Origin: Komagataella phaffii GS115
Lineage: Eukaryota; Ascomycota; Pichiomycetes; Pichiales; Pichiaceae
Direction of reading: 5' to 3'
DNA: 64,000 bases
Assembly (NCBI RefSeq): GCF_000027005.1
Contig: NC_012965.1
Span: 1,227,001 to 1,291,000 of the forward strand
The notes beneath the pieces were generated by a model. It did no database searches. It saw nothing but the letters and a program-made list of their open reading frames with translations, and was not told the DNA's origin. Positions 1-11,134 of this stretch are shown piece after piece. A program made the position numbers and the translations under genes. Position 1 is the first letter of the stretch; every line of letters begins with the position of its first letter.

Positions 1-343
1 TTCGTCGTACTGGTTGTTTGACAGATTTTTCGTCTTCTTTGTGCTGTCTATAAGCGTCCTCGGTCATCCAAGCTGGCTTTTGAGCTAGCTCTACTTTGGG
101 TGCTTCTTCATTCAAAGTTTCTATTCCGTCTTCATTGTCTCTGCTACTCAACGAAAATGCAGAATACTTTTCATTGGGGATCACATTTCCCCGTACCAGT
201 TTTCTCTTTCGCTTCAGAAAGTCATTGGAGAGATCATCATCTGTGAGTTTTCTTGTCTCCCGGTTTTCCAGTTGAGGCACATTCAAAGAGTCCTTTGGTG
301 AATTGGATTGAGCCGGATCCTTTGCGTCAGTCGTTTCCACCAT
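1..343 (-). CDS. N-terminal part of an unidentified protein, cut by the window edge
   Basis: An open frame on the minus strand starts at an ATG (complement of CAT at 341-343) and runs for 114 codons off the left edge without a stop. The visible part is hydrophilic, with a basic patch (DFLKRKRKLVRG), an acidic stretch and a segment reading KPAWMTEDAYRQHKED. No signal peptide or membrane segment is seen. The composition would suit a nuclear protein, but I do not recognise the family and assign no function. The gene lies in tandem upstream of nothing visible; the next gene, at 569-1753, is also on the minus strand. Confidence 0.6.
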   Translation of the reverse strand, partial: MVETTDAKDPAQSNSPKDSLNVPQLENRETRKLTDDDLSNDFLKRKRKLVRGNVIPNEKYSAFSLSSRDNEDGIETLNEEAPKVELAQKPAWMTEDAYRQHKEDEKSVKQPVRR

Positions 344-568
344 TGCTGATACGATTCTGTGGAGTGCTCTGTTCTTGGTGCTCAGTCCTTAGAATCAAAT
401 GTATCCAAACGATGTCAAATGTCGCGTATGGGTTTTTACCTTATTACAATTACAGCTATAGCTATAAGAAATTATACTATACTATACAATTAAAGGGGAC
501 ACAAGACACGTAGCCAGTCGTGCTATCATTCATACATCGCACATAATTTATCAATCATCACTCATCAT

Positions 569-1753
569 TTATGACTCATCACTTGAATTGTCAGTAAAAT
601 GCTCTCTAACACCAGTTTGCCAAATCTTAAGTGACATTTCTCTCAATTGGCGTTTAGATTCTGCATCGTTAGAAAATCTTCTCGCCGAACGATCAGTGCT
701 TTTTGGTTTGAATCCTGGCGAATTCCTTCGTACGGCATCGATCATCGGCCGTTGGTTAAACAAAGCCAGCTTCCTCAATTCATTGGAAATAGTTTCGAAC
801 TGTACTCGTTCATGAATTCCAATGTGCTTCCAATTATTCGAAGTACCATCGTTGGAACTAGTGGTCAGATAATGTATAATGTCCGTTCCAGAGCGCTCTG
901 AATTGTTGCGATTTTGCCTTTCTTCGTTAAACAATAAATCCCTTATGGCTAGTTGTTTTTGTTGAGTCCTGGTTGTATGAGTTCCTAGGTTCACGTTCTT
1001 TAATGGGGGAAATGTCGATTCCGCTTCACCAGCTTTTCCAATTTCGGCTATCAATACTGTCTTCGAGTTTTGAATTGAATTGTTCAAAAAAATCTCGGGA
1101 GTGATCACATCATTTTTGGTCATTAGATTGTCTAACATCGAAAGTCCTGGTATGTCAGAAGTTGTCGTTTGAGGGGACGATAAACCGCCAATTGTCTTGT
1201 CATCTTGCCTGTCTTCATAATCAGATAAGAATGACGATTCTGCTGTTTTGGAGCTCAATTTCACCCGATTTTTCATGAAGTAAGTCGAAAAGCCATCAAC
1301 TTGTTCCCCTACACTTTGGACCACCATCCGAGTAGATCCAAGAGGAGGAGTTATTTTCTTGGAAAGGCTATGTTCAGATCTGCCATTCCCCCCATGGTTT
1401 ATTAACGCTGGTAACACAACATGCTCATCATAAGGAACAACTAGGGAACCTCTGCTCGATCGGGCGGTTGCCTCGTCTCTAGATCCAAACTGACGTTTCG
1501 CAGAGTACAATGATGACATGTAATGGCTGCGTTTATCGCTGACATCCTTCAGCGGTAGCTTTCCGGTTGATGCCATCCTCTGTAAATGACCATGCACGGG
1601 GCCAGGTATCTTTTTGGAGTACTCGTTGAAGAATCTTCCTCCTGGATTAGCTTTCTGCTTTGGAATCTCAGGCGTCGTGGCCGTGGAGCTATTCTCTGTG
1701 AGTGGACTGATACTTGATGAGTGCGGCGAATTCACTGGATTTGTTGAACTCAT
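569..1753 (-). CDS. Orphan hydrophilic protein, 394 aa
   Basis: The ATG-initiated frame has 394 codons. The protein is rich in Ser, Thr and Asn and looks mostly disordered, with no membrane segment, signal peptide or catalytic motif that I can see. The best-ordered parts are the N-terminal segment around GGRFFNEYSKKIPGPVHGHL (about residues 38-57) and the basic C-terminal end around KRQLREMSLKIWQTGVREHF (about 367-386), which looks helical. Poly-Ser and Thr tracts near the N terminus would suit phosphorylation. I do not recognise a family. It lies downstream of SPO14 on the same strand, separated by about 150 bp. It could be a fast-evolving cytoskeletal or signalling adaptor, but that is a guess. 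Confidence 0.7.
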   Translation of the reverse strand: MSSTNPVNSPHSSSISPLTENSSTATTPEIPKQKANPGGRFFNEYSKKIPGPVHGHLQRMASTGKLPLKDVSDKRSHYMSSLYSAKRQFGSRDEATARSSRGSLVVPYDEHVVLPALINHGGNGRSEHSLSKKITPPLGSTRMVVQSVGEQVDGFSTYFMKNRVKLSSKTAESSFLSDYEDRQDDKTIGGLSSPQTTTSDIPGLSMLDNLMTKNDVITPEIFLNNSIQNSKTVLIAEIGKAGEAESTFPPLKNVNLGTHTTRTQQKQLAIRDLLFNEERQNRNNSERSGTDIIHYLTTSSNDGTSNNWKHIGIHERVQFETISNELRKLALFNQRPMIDAVRRNSPGFKPKSTDRSARRFSNDAESKRQLREMSLKIWQTGVREHFTDNSSDES

Positions 1754-1903
1754 TGTATACTGTTTACAGCTAATCTCACAAATTGGACAGTACCTTCTCT
1801 CTTATCTTATCAGTGATCCATAGGGCGATAATTCGCGGAGACGGGATTTGGTGTGATCTTATTTATCCTCATTCCTAGATAATCTACTAATGCGTACTTA
1901 GAC

Positions 1904-4900
1904 CTAGTCATATATTTCTATTGGAGGCAGTCTATCGGTTCGGTAGAACAGGTTGCCCGATTCAATCTCGGCCATGAGCCATTCTACTGGAAATAGCACT
2001 AGGTTTCCACGGACGTAGCTCAACAATAGCTCTGCTGTAGACCAGTCAAACACACTGTTCCTTATGTTCCTTACGACTCTTCGGGAAGGATACAATCTTC
2101 TTCTCCTGGTGGTGGTCTTGCGGCTTTTCTCAGTGTTGATGTCCAGAGCCCCATCAATTTCTGTATCGATACGCTCAATGGTAGAGTCTTCTGAAGGCTG
2201 CTCTTGATCTGAGCTGTCGCCTACAATGCTATCTTGTGAATGCTCCGAGGAGTAAGACATTTTTCTTCCACCACCAGCAACACTCTTCTTGAGCTTCCCA
2301 TGTAATGGCTGACGTTTTGGTTTCTCGGCATCTTCCTCACTTTGTAATACTTTATCGCGTTGGTAGCTCGTTGCATTCTCAATGTCAGTGATACTGATAC
2401 TGGTGTCCTGAGAATTGTTTGGGTCTTCGGAACTACTGTCGACTCGAGTCAATCCATTTTCTCGTTTTTTCTGTGCCAAATTAAATGCTGTGTCTAGTTT
2501 GCTGAAATTCTTATAATCATTCCAAGTCAGCACATCGTCATCAGGCTGACAGTGGAAGACCATTCTGAAGATGGCAGTGTTTCTAAAAGCCGTATCATGC
2601 CACAGATCCTCATAAAAATCATCATCTAGAGGATCTTCAAATGCATAAGGATCTATGAATCTTGGTTTAGATATACCCCTAGTTTCCAAAGACTCGATGA
2701 TGTCCTTCACTTCAGAGGGTTCGAGATGAATTACCTTCACATTCGATATTTCATCTGAACCAAGAGACCCCGAATGGTTTAATCCTGGAGCAACGTTTCC
2801 ATCAGTTCGACCCTTCTCGTTAAGATGCTCACCTAATTCTACAGCACTATCAACACCTGACACTTTCACTTTATCTGTCTGTGCAGAGCCATTGGGTGCG
2901 GTGTTTTGATTTTGGTCCAAGGAGGAAGCGGGCGAAACACCTTGTTTTTTGGACCTTGAGTTCAAAGCTTCCCTCTTTTCCCTTTCGGCGGCCTTGTCCT
3001 TCTGCTGTTTGGCCATTAATCTCTGTAAGTATGCTACTCGTTTGAGTAGGCCCCATCTTTCGATATTCTTCCAGTTATTTGTCTCCTCGCCGCCTTCTGA
3101 TTCTGGATCGTGGTCTTTTGAGTTCAAAAATTGCATCACTTGCTCATGATTGGGAACAAAAACATCATCGGAATAAGGTAATTCTGACGTGGCTTTGAGA
3201 GCCCAGTCTTGCAAAACTTGTGTGATCCTCTTACGAGACTTCTTGTTACCAGGGGAGTCATATCTATCTTGCCCCTTCCCTTTGATGTCCTTTTTATGAG
3301 AATCATTATGGTGGATTCTTGGGTCTGTTGAGTAAGATTTGGCATCCCTGAGACCTGCATTCTCGTGTCCTGCCCTGTTGTTAAAAGATCTGCGAATAGG
3401 ATGAGGAAGTTCAGTGACATAGCTTTCTGATTCTGATTCAGAGTCTGTGTCAATTTGATCACCTTGAATTATTCTCTCCAGAGCATCATGGAGCTTACTT
3501 GGTAAATCTGAATTGCCATTCATGCTCTTTATAGTGCTGAAATATGAGCTCCATCTTTTGGTTCCATCCTTCTTCCCTAACACATCTCTGGTAGCAAGTT
3601 CAACCATTGCACTCATTACCTCATGTTCCTCATTCTTGAATTTTCCAGTTGCAGCTTTTTTACCGAGACTTGTTCTTGCAAGTTTCTCGATGTCATTGAA
3701 CCTTCTTTCTATCATATCAAGAATATCTACATCGACTCCTAAATGTTCCCTCATCAACCTCATCCTTAAAGTGTGAGCAAACTTCGCAGCCAAATATGGT
3801 TCCCCGTTCATGGTTGTTTGGATCATTTCACGATCCCTGATGATTGAAGCCACTTCAGAATCTCTGGTTCCTGTCATTGAGCGCTCGTTGATATTGGCAG
3901 AACCAATAATCACAGAACGGTCGTCCACAATCATAGTCTTAGCATGGACGTAAAGTTGTTCTGTGACTAGTCGTCTTTTCTTGCCGATACATGCCCACTT
4001 TCTCAAAGAATAGAACTGGATGTACTCCTCAGGATCAATTCCTAACTTTCTTAGTTTTCCGAAGATAGATGTCGGACCTACAGAGATTGACATGTATTGA
4101 CAAGTAACAATCACTCTTAACGACGAAGCACCAGGTTCGTCTACCTTCGCCTCAAAACCAGGAAGTAATGGAATCACAATAATAGCCTTCCAAGTCTTAT
4201 TCTCATTACGAGCCCTAATAATTCTATCAACAATGGCGTCTCCAATTGTATTTTCAATGACAACTCCCTGCCAGGCAGATGACGTAATAAAAAACTGATT
4301 CTCAATGTAAATGAAATGATTCGAAGTTTCAATCAGCTTGAGATATGCATTTTGAATACTTTGTTCGTGTTGTTTTAATCCCAAAGACCAATTACAGGAG
4401 GAGCGCAAAAGTTGAATCTCGCATGTACCTTTGAATCGTGAAGATTCTAACTGCTCCGGAGTAAGATCTGCGGGAGGCAATAGCAACGGAGTTGACCTTG
4501 AAGGCCTCTTTTGTCTTAATAGATAGTTCCAACGCTGAACAAAGTGACGAGACAAATCACGAGCTATTTGTCCAGATGATGCCATATGCACATCATGCCA
4601 TGGCATTCTGGGTACTTCTTCTCTATTATACATGTCATCATATGGTTTCTCCAAGGCATAGAAGTCCTTAACTCGAGGGTTCGAGTAGTCTTTCCCAGGG
4701 AACATTTGATAGGACAGAGGGTCTTTGTCATAAGTTTCACTTCCGTCCTCAAAAGCTTTCTCGTTGGCATCAGTGAGGGTATGGTCAGGGGTATCAAAGC
4801 GACCATAACAAAGATCAATTCCCCCAAGAAAACAAATTGTCTGGTCAACAATAAGCAACTTTTCATGATGGGCCCAGAAATATGTGTTCTGTAGCAATTG

Positions 4901-7018
4901 GTTGGGTGATCTGAGTACATATATATTCGGATGCAAAGAGAGAAATGAATGTTTTGTCCATAGGGAATCGGTAACAACAAAGGTACCCACATTTCGGTAG
5001 ATTATAATGAAAATTTTGACTCCCTCTTCCGCTTTTTTAAGTAGCAATCTGTCAATACGCCATTGTTGGTTACCATTTGCAGGTCTTCTAAGATATAACT
5101 CAGGTGATAACCACCAGTCATGAATATATATAACATCCTTTGCCATTTCAATCGCCGAAGAAGCTGCCCACATGTAATCTCTACCATCAACAAACCACTG
5201 AGCGTAGCAATCTTTTCGAACAGGGGCAAAACTATCGAAACGATGCTTTTCAGCCCATTTCGAGTTTTTTTCCATCATCACGATTGACTGAATCCAAAGT
5301 TTCATCTGCCTTTCGGATTGAGCAATCATCTTTATTTTACGTTCCCCATTCTCAACTGAGATAGCCAGTCTAGGGGCAATATCTCGTTGGTTTTTTTGTG
5401 TTGTAAACTCTTGCAAAGAAACGTCATCAAAATCAGAATCCTCTAGTGTATCAGTAACTGGCCCCATTAATTTGTGGTGATGCTGATCTCCAGAAAAGCT
5501 GTACTTGAAGGAGGAATCCACAAGAAATACTTCCAGTGGTGTAGTTGAGTAGATATCTGCCACATACATGATGTAACTTTCTTTGATCAAAAACCATTTG
5601 GCTGTGTGTCTCTCTACCATGGCCTTCCATTCCTTCACCTTTAAATGACCTACTCTCCATCCTTGTGTTCTGGCACTTGAACTGACTCGAAGATAACCTT
5701 GTTTTCCGTGAAATCCTGAATCATTGACTAGAAGTTCTCCTATTGGTGAAAGTTCAAAAAACTGGAAAAGTTTGTTACTCTGAGGCCTCAAAGTTAATAC
5801 GATCAACAACTCTTTCAGGTAATCATCAAGCGCCTCCCTGTACTCCTCAAATACAGATGTATAAGATAAATCTAAGGGGAAACTTCTTTGATCTGTTTGA
5901 TGAACAGCACTGGACATCCTCGTCACAAAATTGTTGAACAGTTCTCTTGCGCTTGAATTTGTACGGAGAGAGCTCAAGGAATTAACACTAGTTACATCTT
6001 GCTGGTCTACAGAATGAGAAGCTCTCCTGGGAGAAGGACTGTTACCTCTGGAATGCTGCCTTTCGTCTTTCTTTCTTTGGTACTGTGTCTGCTTGAACTT
6101 TTGGATGTAGTTGCTAATTTTTGGAAATTTAGGTAACTCAACATCTTTTGTACCTCTTAGAGCGTTCTCTTGAAAAAAAGATACTTTCAGTCGAGAGTGA
6201 AGAGCAGCAATATCTTTGATGCTCTTGGTCACTGACCACTTGTGCCTGGTGGGGCCAACACCGTACTCTAAATCAAATCTGTAAGTTCTGTTCTTAGAAA
6301 GAGGTTCATCGGATTTGACCGTATATTTTGTCACATCAACTAGCTTAAAACCCAATAAGCCAAGTAGTAAGGGAGCTCGCCTTGTTCCATGCTCATCTCT
6401 CAAGAAGACACTAGCTGCTAATAATACGGAGGGAGAACCCAAAGCCAAAGAATCAATGATCGCTTTTGCTCTTATTCTGGTATCTCTATTTTCTTCTTCT
6501 TCTTCTTCCTCCTCCTGACGAAAGCCGTCTCCACGATCGTTTTGCTGTCGTTTAGGTAACACCTTAGCTGACTTATCCCTTTTGAATGGTCTTTTCAATT
6601 CCTTCCATATCAACTGATCATTGAAACTCAAGTGAGTGGGAGTTCTGACGTGTTTAAACTTTTGAATCCAGTTATTATCCAAGTTTTCGTCATTTTCCTC
6701 TCCCTTGGAGGAGGGCTTAGGTTTCTTTGAAGGCGGCCGAGTTTTTCTTCCGTTTTGTTTGGATTCGTTGTCATAAAACTCTTGATGAGGCTTCTCCTTG
6801 TGCGATATCTCATTTCCTTCATCATTTCCAGCCCTTTCCTCTGCCACACCCGTATCTTCAGATTGCTCCAGAAAAATGTTGGATAAAGGGTTGGTGATTA
6901 TGGCAGGAAGCTGGCCTATGTTGGAGGACTTCTTCCTCTTTGACTCATACTTCTTGTTCTCTTGTTGGTTACTCCTCTGAGTCTCCGAGTCGTTCGACTC
7001 TGAAACGTCTTTGAGCAT
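1904..7018 (-). CDS. SPO14: Phospholipase D1 with PX and PH domains (Spo14-like)
   Basis: The 1704-residue protein hydrolyses phosphatidylcholine to phosphatidic acid and choline; in yeast it is needed for prospore membrane formation and Sec14-independent secretion. Visible order: a disordered basic N terminus with a Glu run (about residues 167-174), a PX domain near residues 230-320 (YRFDLEYGVGPTRHKW), a PH domain at about 440-580, and two HKD catalytic motifs, HHEKLLIVD near residue 718 and HAKTMIVDD near residue 1021. Both His-Lys-Asp triads are intact. The length is close to S. cerevisiae Spo14 (1683). The long acidic and Ser-rich C terminus is probably regulatory. The gene shares an 842-bp divergent promoter region with FUM1. 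Confidence 0.95.
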   Translation of the reverse strand: MLKDVSESNDSETQRSNQQENKKYESKRKKSSNIGQLPAIITNPLSNIFLEQSEDTGVAEERAGNDEGNEISHKEKPHQEFYDNESKQNGRKTRPPSKKPKPSSKGEENDENLDNNWIQKFKHVRTPTHLSFNDQLIWKELKRPFKRDKSAKVLPKRQQNDRGDGFRQEEEEEEEENRDTRIRAKAIIDSLALGSPSVLLAASVFLRDEHGTRRAPLLLGLLGFKLVDVTKYTVKSDEPLSKNRTYRFDLEYGVGPTRHKWSVTKSIKDIAALHSRLKVSFFQENALRGTKDVELPKFPKISNYIQKFKQTQYQRKKDERQHSRGNSPSPRRASHSVDQQDVTSVNSLSSLRTNSSARELFNNFVTRMSSAVHQTDQRSFPLDLSYTSVFEEYREALDDYLKELLIVLTLRPQSNKLFQFFELSPIGELLVNDSGFHGKQGYLRVSSSARTQGWRVGHLKVKEWKAMVERHTAKWFLIKESYIMYVADIYSTTPLEVFLVDSSFKYSFSGDQHHHKLMGPVTDTLEDSDFDDVSLQEFTTQKNQRDIAPRLAISVENGERKIKMIAQSERQMKLWIQSIVMMEKNSKWAEKHRFDSFAPVRKDCYAQWFVDGRDYMWAASSAIEMAKDVIYIHDWWLSPELYLRRPANGNQQWRIDRLLLKKAEEGVKIFIIIYRNVGTFVVTDSLWTKHSFLSLHPNIYVLRSPNQLLQNTYFWAHHEKLLIVDQTICFLGGIDLCYGRFDTPDHTLTDANEKAFEDGSETYDKDPLSYQMFPGKDYSNPRVKDFYALEKPYDDMYNREEVPRMPWHDVHMASSGQIARDLSRHFVQRWNYLLRQKRPSRSTPLLLPPADLTPEQLESSRFKGTCEIQLLRSSCNWSLGLKQHEQSIQNAYLKLIETSNHFIYIENQFFITSSAWQGVVIENTIGDAIVDRIIRARNENKTWKAIIVIPLLPGFEAKVDEPGASSLRVIVTCQYMSISVGPTSIFGKLRKLGIDPEEYIQFYSLRKWACIGKKRRLVTEQLYVHAKTMIVDDRSVIIGSANINERSMTGTRDSEVASIIRDREMIQTTMNGEPYLAAKFAHTLRMRLMREHLGVDVDILDMIERRFNDIEKLARTSLGKKAATGKFKNEEHEVMSAMVELATRDVLGKKDGTKRWSSYFSTIKSMNGNSDLPSKLHDALERIIQGDQIDTDSESESESYVTELPHPIRRSFNNRAGHENAGLRDAKSYSTDPRIHHNDSHKKDIKGKGQDRYDSPGNKKSRKRITQVLQDWALKATSELPYSDDVFVPNHEQVMQFLNSKDHDPESEGGEETNNWKNIERWGLLKRVAYLQRLMAKQQKDKAAEREKREALNSRSKKQGVSPASSLDQNQNTAPNGSAQTDKVKVSGVDSAVELGEHLNEKGRTDGNVAPGLNHSGSLGSDEISNVKVIHLEPSEVKDIIESLETRGISKPRFIDPYAFEDPLDDDFYEDLWHDTAFRNTAIFRMVFHCQPDDDVLTWNDYKNFSKLDTAFNLAQKKRENGLTRVDSSSEDPNNSQDTSISITDIENATSYQRDKVLQSEEDAEKPKRQPLHGKLKKSVAGGGRKMSYSSEHSQDSIVGDSSDQEQPSEDSTIERIDTEIDGALDINTEKSRKTTTRRRRLYPSRRVVRNIRNSVFDWSTAELLLSYVRGNLVLFPVEWLMAEIESGNLFYRTDRLPPIEIYD
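6489..6517. repeat. Trinucleotide (TTC/TCC) microsatellite encoding poly-Glu in SPO14
   Basis: A run of TTC followed by TCC triplets lies in frame and encodes the uninterrupted Glu tract in the N-terminal disordered region of the phospholipase D. Such tracts commonly vary in length between strains. Confidence 0.8.
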
Positions 7019-7860
7019 TCCCTGGATGAATATTCAGTATGGATAGTTGGCAATTGTTTATCTGTAACCTGCGCGGCTGGAGATGGTATGTAGTACGTAG
7101 TGCATTGCTGGAAGGGGCGCGCAAACGAGCTAGTTGGGAGTATGCCAAGATTGACCTCCCTGGACGGGGAATGCGTGGTACAACTCTAAAATATTTATAA
7201 GCCAATACTGGGGTATCAGTGTAGTAAAATCAAGAAAGTCACTGGCAAGAAAGGTCAAGATCCACCCGCTACTGTTTCGAAAAATCTCCTGGAGGTTTTT
7301 GAAGTTTTTCATCGAATTTTTCAATAACCCTTTAGGGCTGAGAACCAGGACCACTGCACATGGGGTAAAACTAATCCTGGAAACTTGCTCAAATCTCCTA
7401 TTAGATAGGAAATTGAACTAAATCTCAAACACTATTCCCACGGTGGGCTTTCTTCTGTTTACTAGCGGATTTCTGGCATCTCGGTAATGCTCTTACATCC
7501 TTGCATCTAGGAATGAAGTTCTTGGTTTTATTTATCAAAAAAAAATTAGTAGTACTTGACAAACTCCTGCCTTGACTACTCGTAAATGCAGCTACCGTCA
7601 GAATTCCATCTAAATCAACTTATGTCCCGTTACGACGAAATTGGTAAATTTCATCGCACTCACTCTACACCATTTGTAGGATGCCAGATGTTCGCTAACA
7701 TCTCATCTCCGCGTCGGATTCGATTCTCCGCGTTCCCGCTTCTACACGACTTCTTCCCGGGGTAACCCTCACAGCTTCCATTGAACCTCCCTTCATATAA
7801 GAAGCGTCATTTATCCGCCGACGACACTTCCTCATTGAAAACAATTTTTTTTGTTTAACG
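7019..7860. promoter_or_regulatory. Divergent intergenic region between SPO14 and FUM1
   Basis: The 842-bp region separates two divergently transcribed genes and should hold both promoters. A CCAAT box is present at 7202-7206 (plus strand), a possible Hap2/3/4/5 site, which would suit a respiratory gene such as FUM1. A poly-A/T stretch lies at 7536-7548. Short open frames here have no coding character. No RNA gene is seen. Confidence 0.45.
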
Positions 7861-9327
7861 ATGCTCAGAAACTCCTCTTCCAAGTTGATCCCACAATCGG
7901 CCGCTGCAGTACGTGCCTTCTCCTCTACTGTCATCGCCAAGAGAACGGAAAGTGATGCCTTCGGAGAAATCGAAGTACCTGATGAAAAGTACTGGGGAGC
8001 CCAAACCCAAAGATCTTCACAGAATTTCAAGATTGGTGGTGTTAGAGAGAGAATGCCAGAGCCTGTCGTTCGAGCTTTTGGTACTCTGAAACAGGCTACA
8101 GCTATTGTGAACAAGGACTTGGGAGTTCTTGATCCAAAGCTCTCTGATGCCATTCAACAGGCTGCTACTGAGGTCGCTGAGGGTAAACTAATTGACCATT
8201 TCCCCTTGGTGGTTTTCCAGACTGGTTCCGGTACCCAGTCCAACATGAACGCTAATGAGGTCATCTCCAACAGAGCCATTGAAATTTTGGGTGGTAAGTT
8301 GGGTTCCAAAAAGCCAGTTCATCCTAATGACCACGTGAACATGTCTCAGTCCTCTAATGACACTTTCCCAACCGTCATGCACATTGCAGCTGTCACTGAG
8401 ATCACCAATAGTCTGATTCCTGAATTGACCAAATTGAGAGATTCTTTTCAAGCCAAGTCTGAAGAGTTCAAAGATATCATTAAAATTGGTAGAACTCACT
8501 TACAGGACGCCACACCATTGACTCTTGGTCAAGAGTTCTCTGGTTACGTTCAACAACTCACCAATGGTATTTCTCGTGTTGAGAAATCTTTGGAGTCCCT
8601 TAGATTTCTTGCCCAAGGTGGTACCGCTGTTGGTACGGGTTTAAACACTAAGAAGGGATTTGCTGAAAAGGTCGCTGAAGAAGTCACGCGTTTGACTGGG
8701 CTGCAATTCTATACAGCTCCCAACAAGTTTGAAGCTTTGGCTGCACACGATGCCATTGTTGAAGCTTCGGGTGCCTTGAACGTGGTAGCTACCTCGTTAT
8801 TCAAGATTGCCAATGATATCAGATACTTAGGATCTGGCCCAAGATGTGGTTACGGAGAGTTGTCTTTGCCAGCTAACGAGCCCGGCTCTTCCATTATGCC
8901 TGGTAAAGTTAACCCAACTCAAAACGAGGCTGTCACTATGCTTTGCACTCAAGTATTCGGCAACCATTCAACAATCACCTTTGCTGGTGCCTCTGGTCAA
9001 TTTGAACTGAATGTGTTCAAGCCAGTGATGATTTCTAACTTGTTATCATCAGTTAGACTGTTGGCTGATGGTGCCAACTCCTTCAGATTGCACTGTGTGG
9101 ATGGTATTGAAGCCAACCCAGACAGAATCAACCAATTGCTGCACGAGTCTTTGATGCTGGTTACTGCTTTGAACCCAAAGATTGGTTACGATTCGGCTTC
9201 AAAGGTTGCTAAGAATGCACATGCTAAGGGCCTCACCTTGAAGCAATCTGCTCTGGAACTGGGCGTACTTTCTGAGGAAGAGTTTGATCAATGGGTCAGA
9301 CCAGAAAACATGATTGGCCCTAAATAG
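7861..9327 (+). CDS. FUM1: Fumarate hydratase (fumarase), mitochondrial and cytosolic
   Basis: The 488-residue class II fumarase interconverts fumarate and L-malate in the TCA cycle; the length equals that of S. cerevisiae Fum1. The first 27 or so residues are rich in Ser, Arg and Ala without acidic residues ([20 protein letters not shown]), a typical mitochondrial presequence. In yeasts the same product is usually dual-targeted. Active-site regions are intact: [14 protein letters not shown] near residue 121 and the family signature [15 protein letters not shown] at about 342-356, with the catalytic Ser loop. Codons are strongly biased, indicating high expression. The gene converges with THI4, 253 bp away. 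Confidence 0.98.
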   Translation: MLRNSSSKLIPQSAAAVRAFSSTVIAKRTESDAFGEIEVPDEKYWGAQTQRSSQNFKIGGVRERMPEPVVRAFGTLKQATAIVNKDLGVLDPKLSDAIQQAATEVAEGKLIDHFPLVVFQTGSGTQSNMNANEVISNRAIEILGGKLGSKKPVHPNDHVNMSQSSNDTFPTVMHIAAVTEITNSLIPELTKLRDSFQAKSEEFKDIIKIGRTHLQDATPLTLGQEFSGYVQQLTNGISRVEKSLESLRFLAQGGTAVGTGLNTKKGFAEKVAEEVTRLTGLQFYTAPNKFEALAAHDAIVEASGALNVVATSLFKIANDIRYLGSGPRCGYGELSLPANEPGSSIMPGKVNPTQNEAVTMLCTQVFGNHSTITFAGASGQFELNVFKPVMISNLLSSVRLLADGANSFRLHCVDGIEANPDRINQLLHESLMLVTALNPKIGYDSASKVAKNAHAKGLTLKQSALELGVLSEEEFDQWVRPENMIGPK

Positions 9328-9580
9328 AGAATGAACTGTATGTATGAATTTTAAATAGTCTAACCCTTCCCCTTCAAGAGAATCTGAATCAATCTCAATC
9401 CTAAGATTGCAGGTAAATAGAATGTAGGTAGATTGCCACGCCCAATCACAATCCCTTAAGTTGCACGGAATAAATCAAACTATCAATCATTTAACTGCAT
9501 ATATAGGCTACTTAAAACAAAAGGTCGACCAAAACCAGTGCCAAAAACTAAACAACTAAAGAAACAAAAAAGAAGCACGC

Positions 9581-10801
<1,221 letters not shown>

Positions 10802-11134
10802 TTTCTGTCAATGGGGTTAGTAAATTGAGTCATTGCTGGGGAGGTGTGGATTGCTGCTTACAATTGTTTCAGATTTTCTTCAATGAAGATCAAAGGATAA
10901 AGTAATAAAGTAGGGATGAAAGAAAAGAGTTGCTTTGGGGATTGACGTGCCCTTTTATAGTCCAGTTGTGGTGAGGGGTTTTCTCATAGTAGGCTACTCA
11001 TCGACCTGTTAAGGGTCTCCAGGCCTATTTTGACTACTTTGAGTCAACTGGACAGGAGTCACCCATCCAAGCAGCGAATCCCGCTGGTACGATAAAGAGG
11101 ATACACGATTGTTTCGATTAACTATTTAACTACA
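10802..11134 (-). promoter_or_regulatory. THI4 promoter and 5' leader
   Basis: A consensus TATA box, TATAAAA, lies at 10953-10959 on the minus strand (CTATAAAAGG). Start sites 40-120 nt downstream would fall at about 10835-10915, just before the intron donor at 10799. An ATG at 10830-10832, just upstream, opens a 16-codon reading frame in the unspliced RNA, and a different out-of-frame peptide if spliced; whether it is transcribed depends on the exact start site. No second riboswitch-like CUGAGA element is seen in this stretch. Confidence 0.6.
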
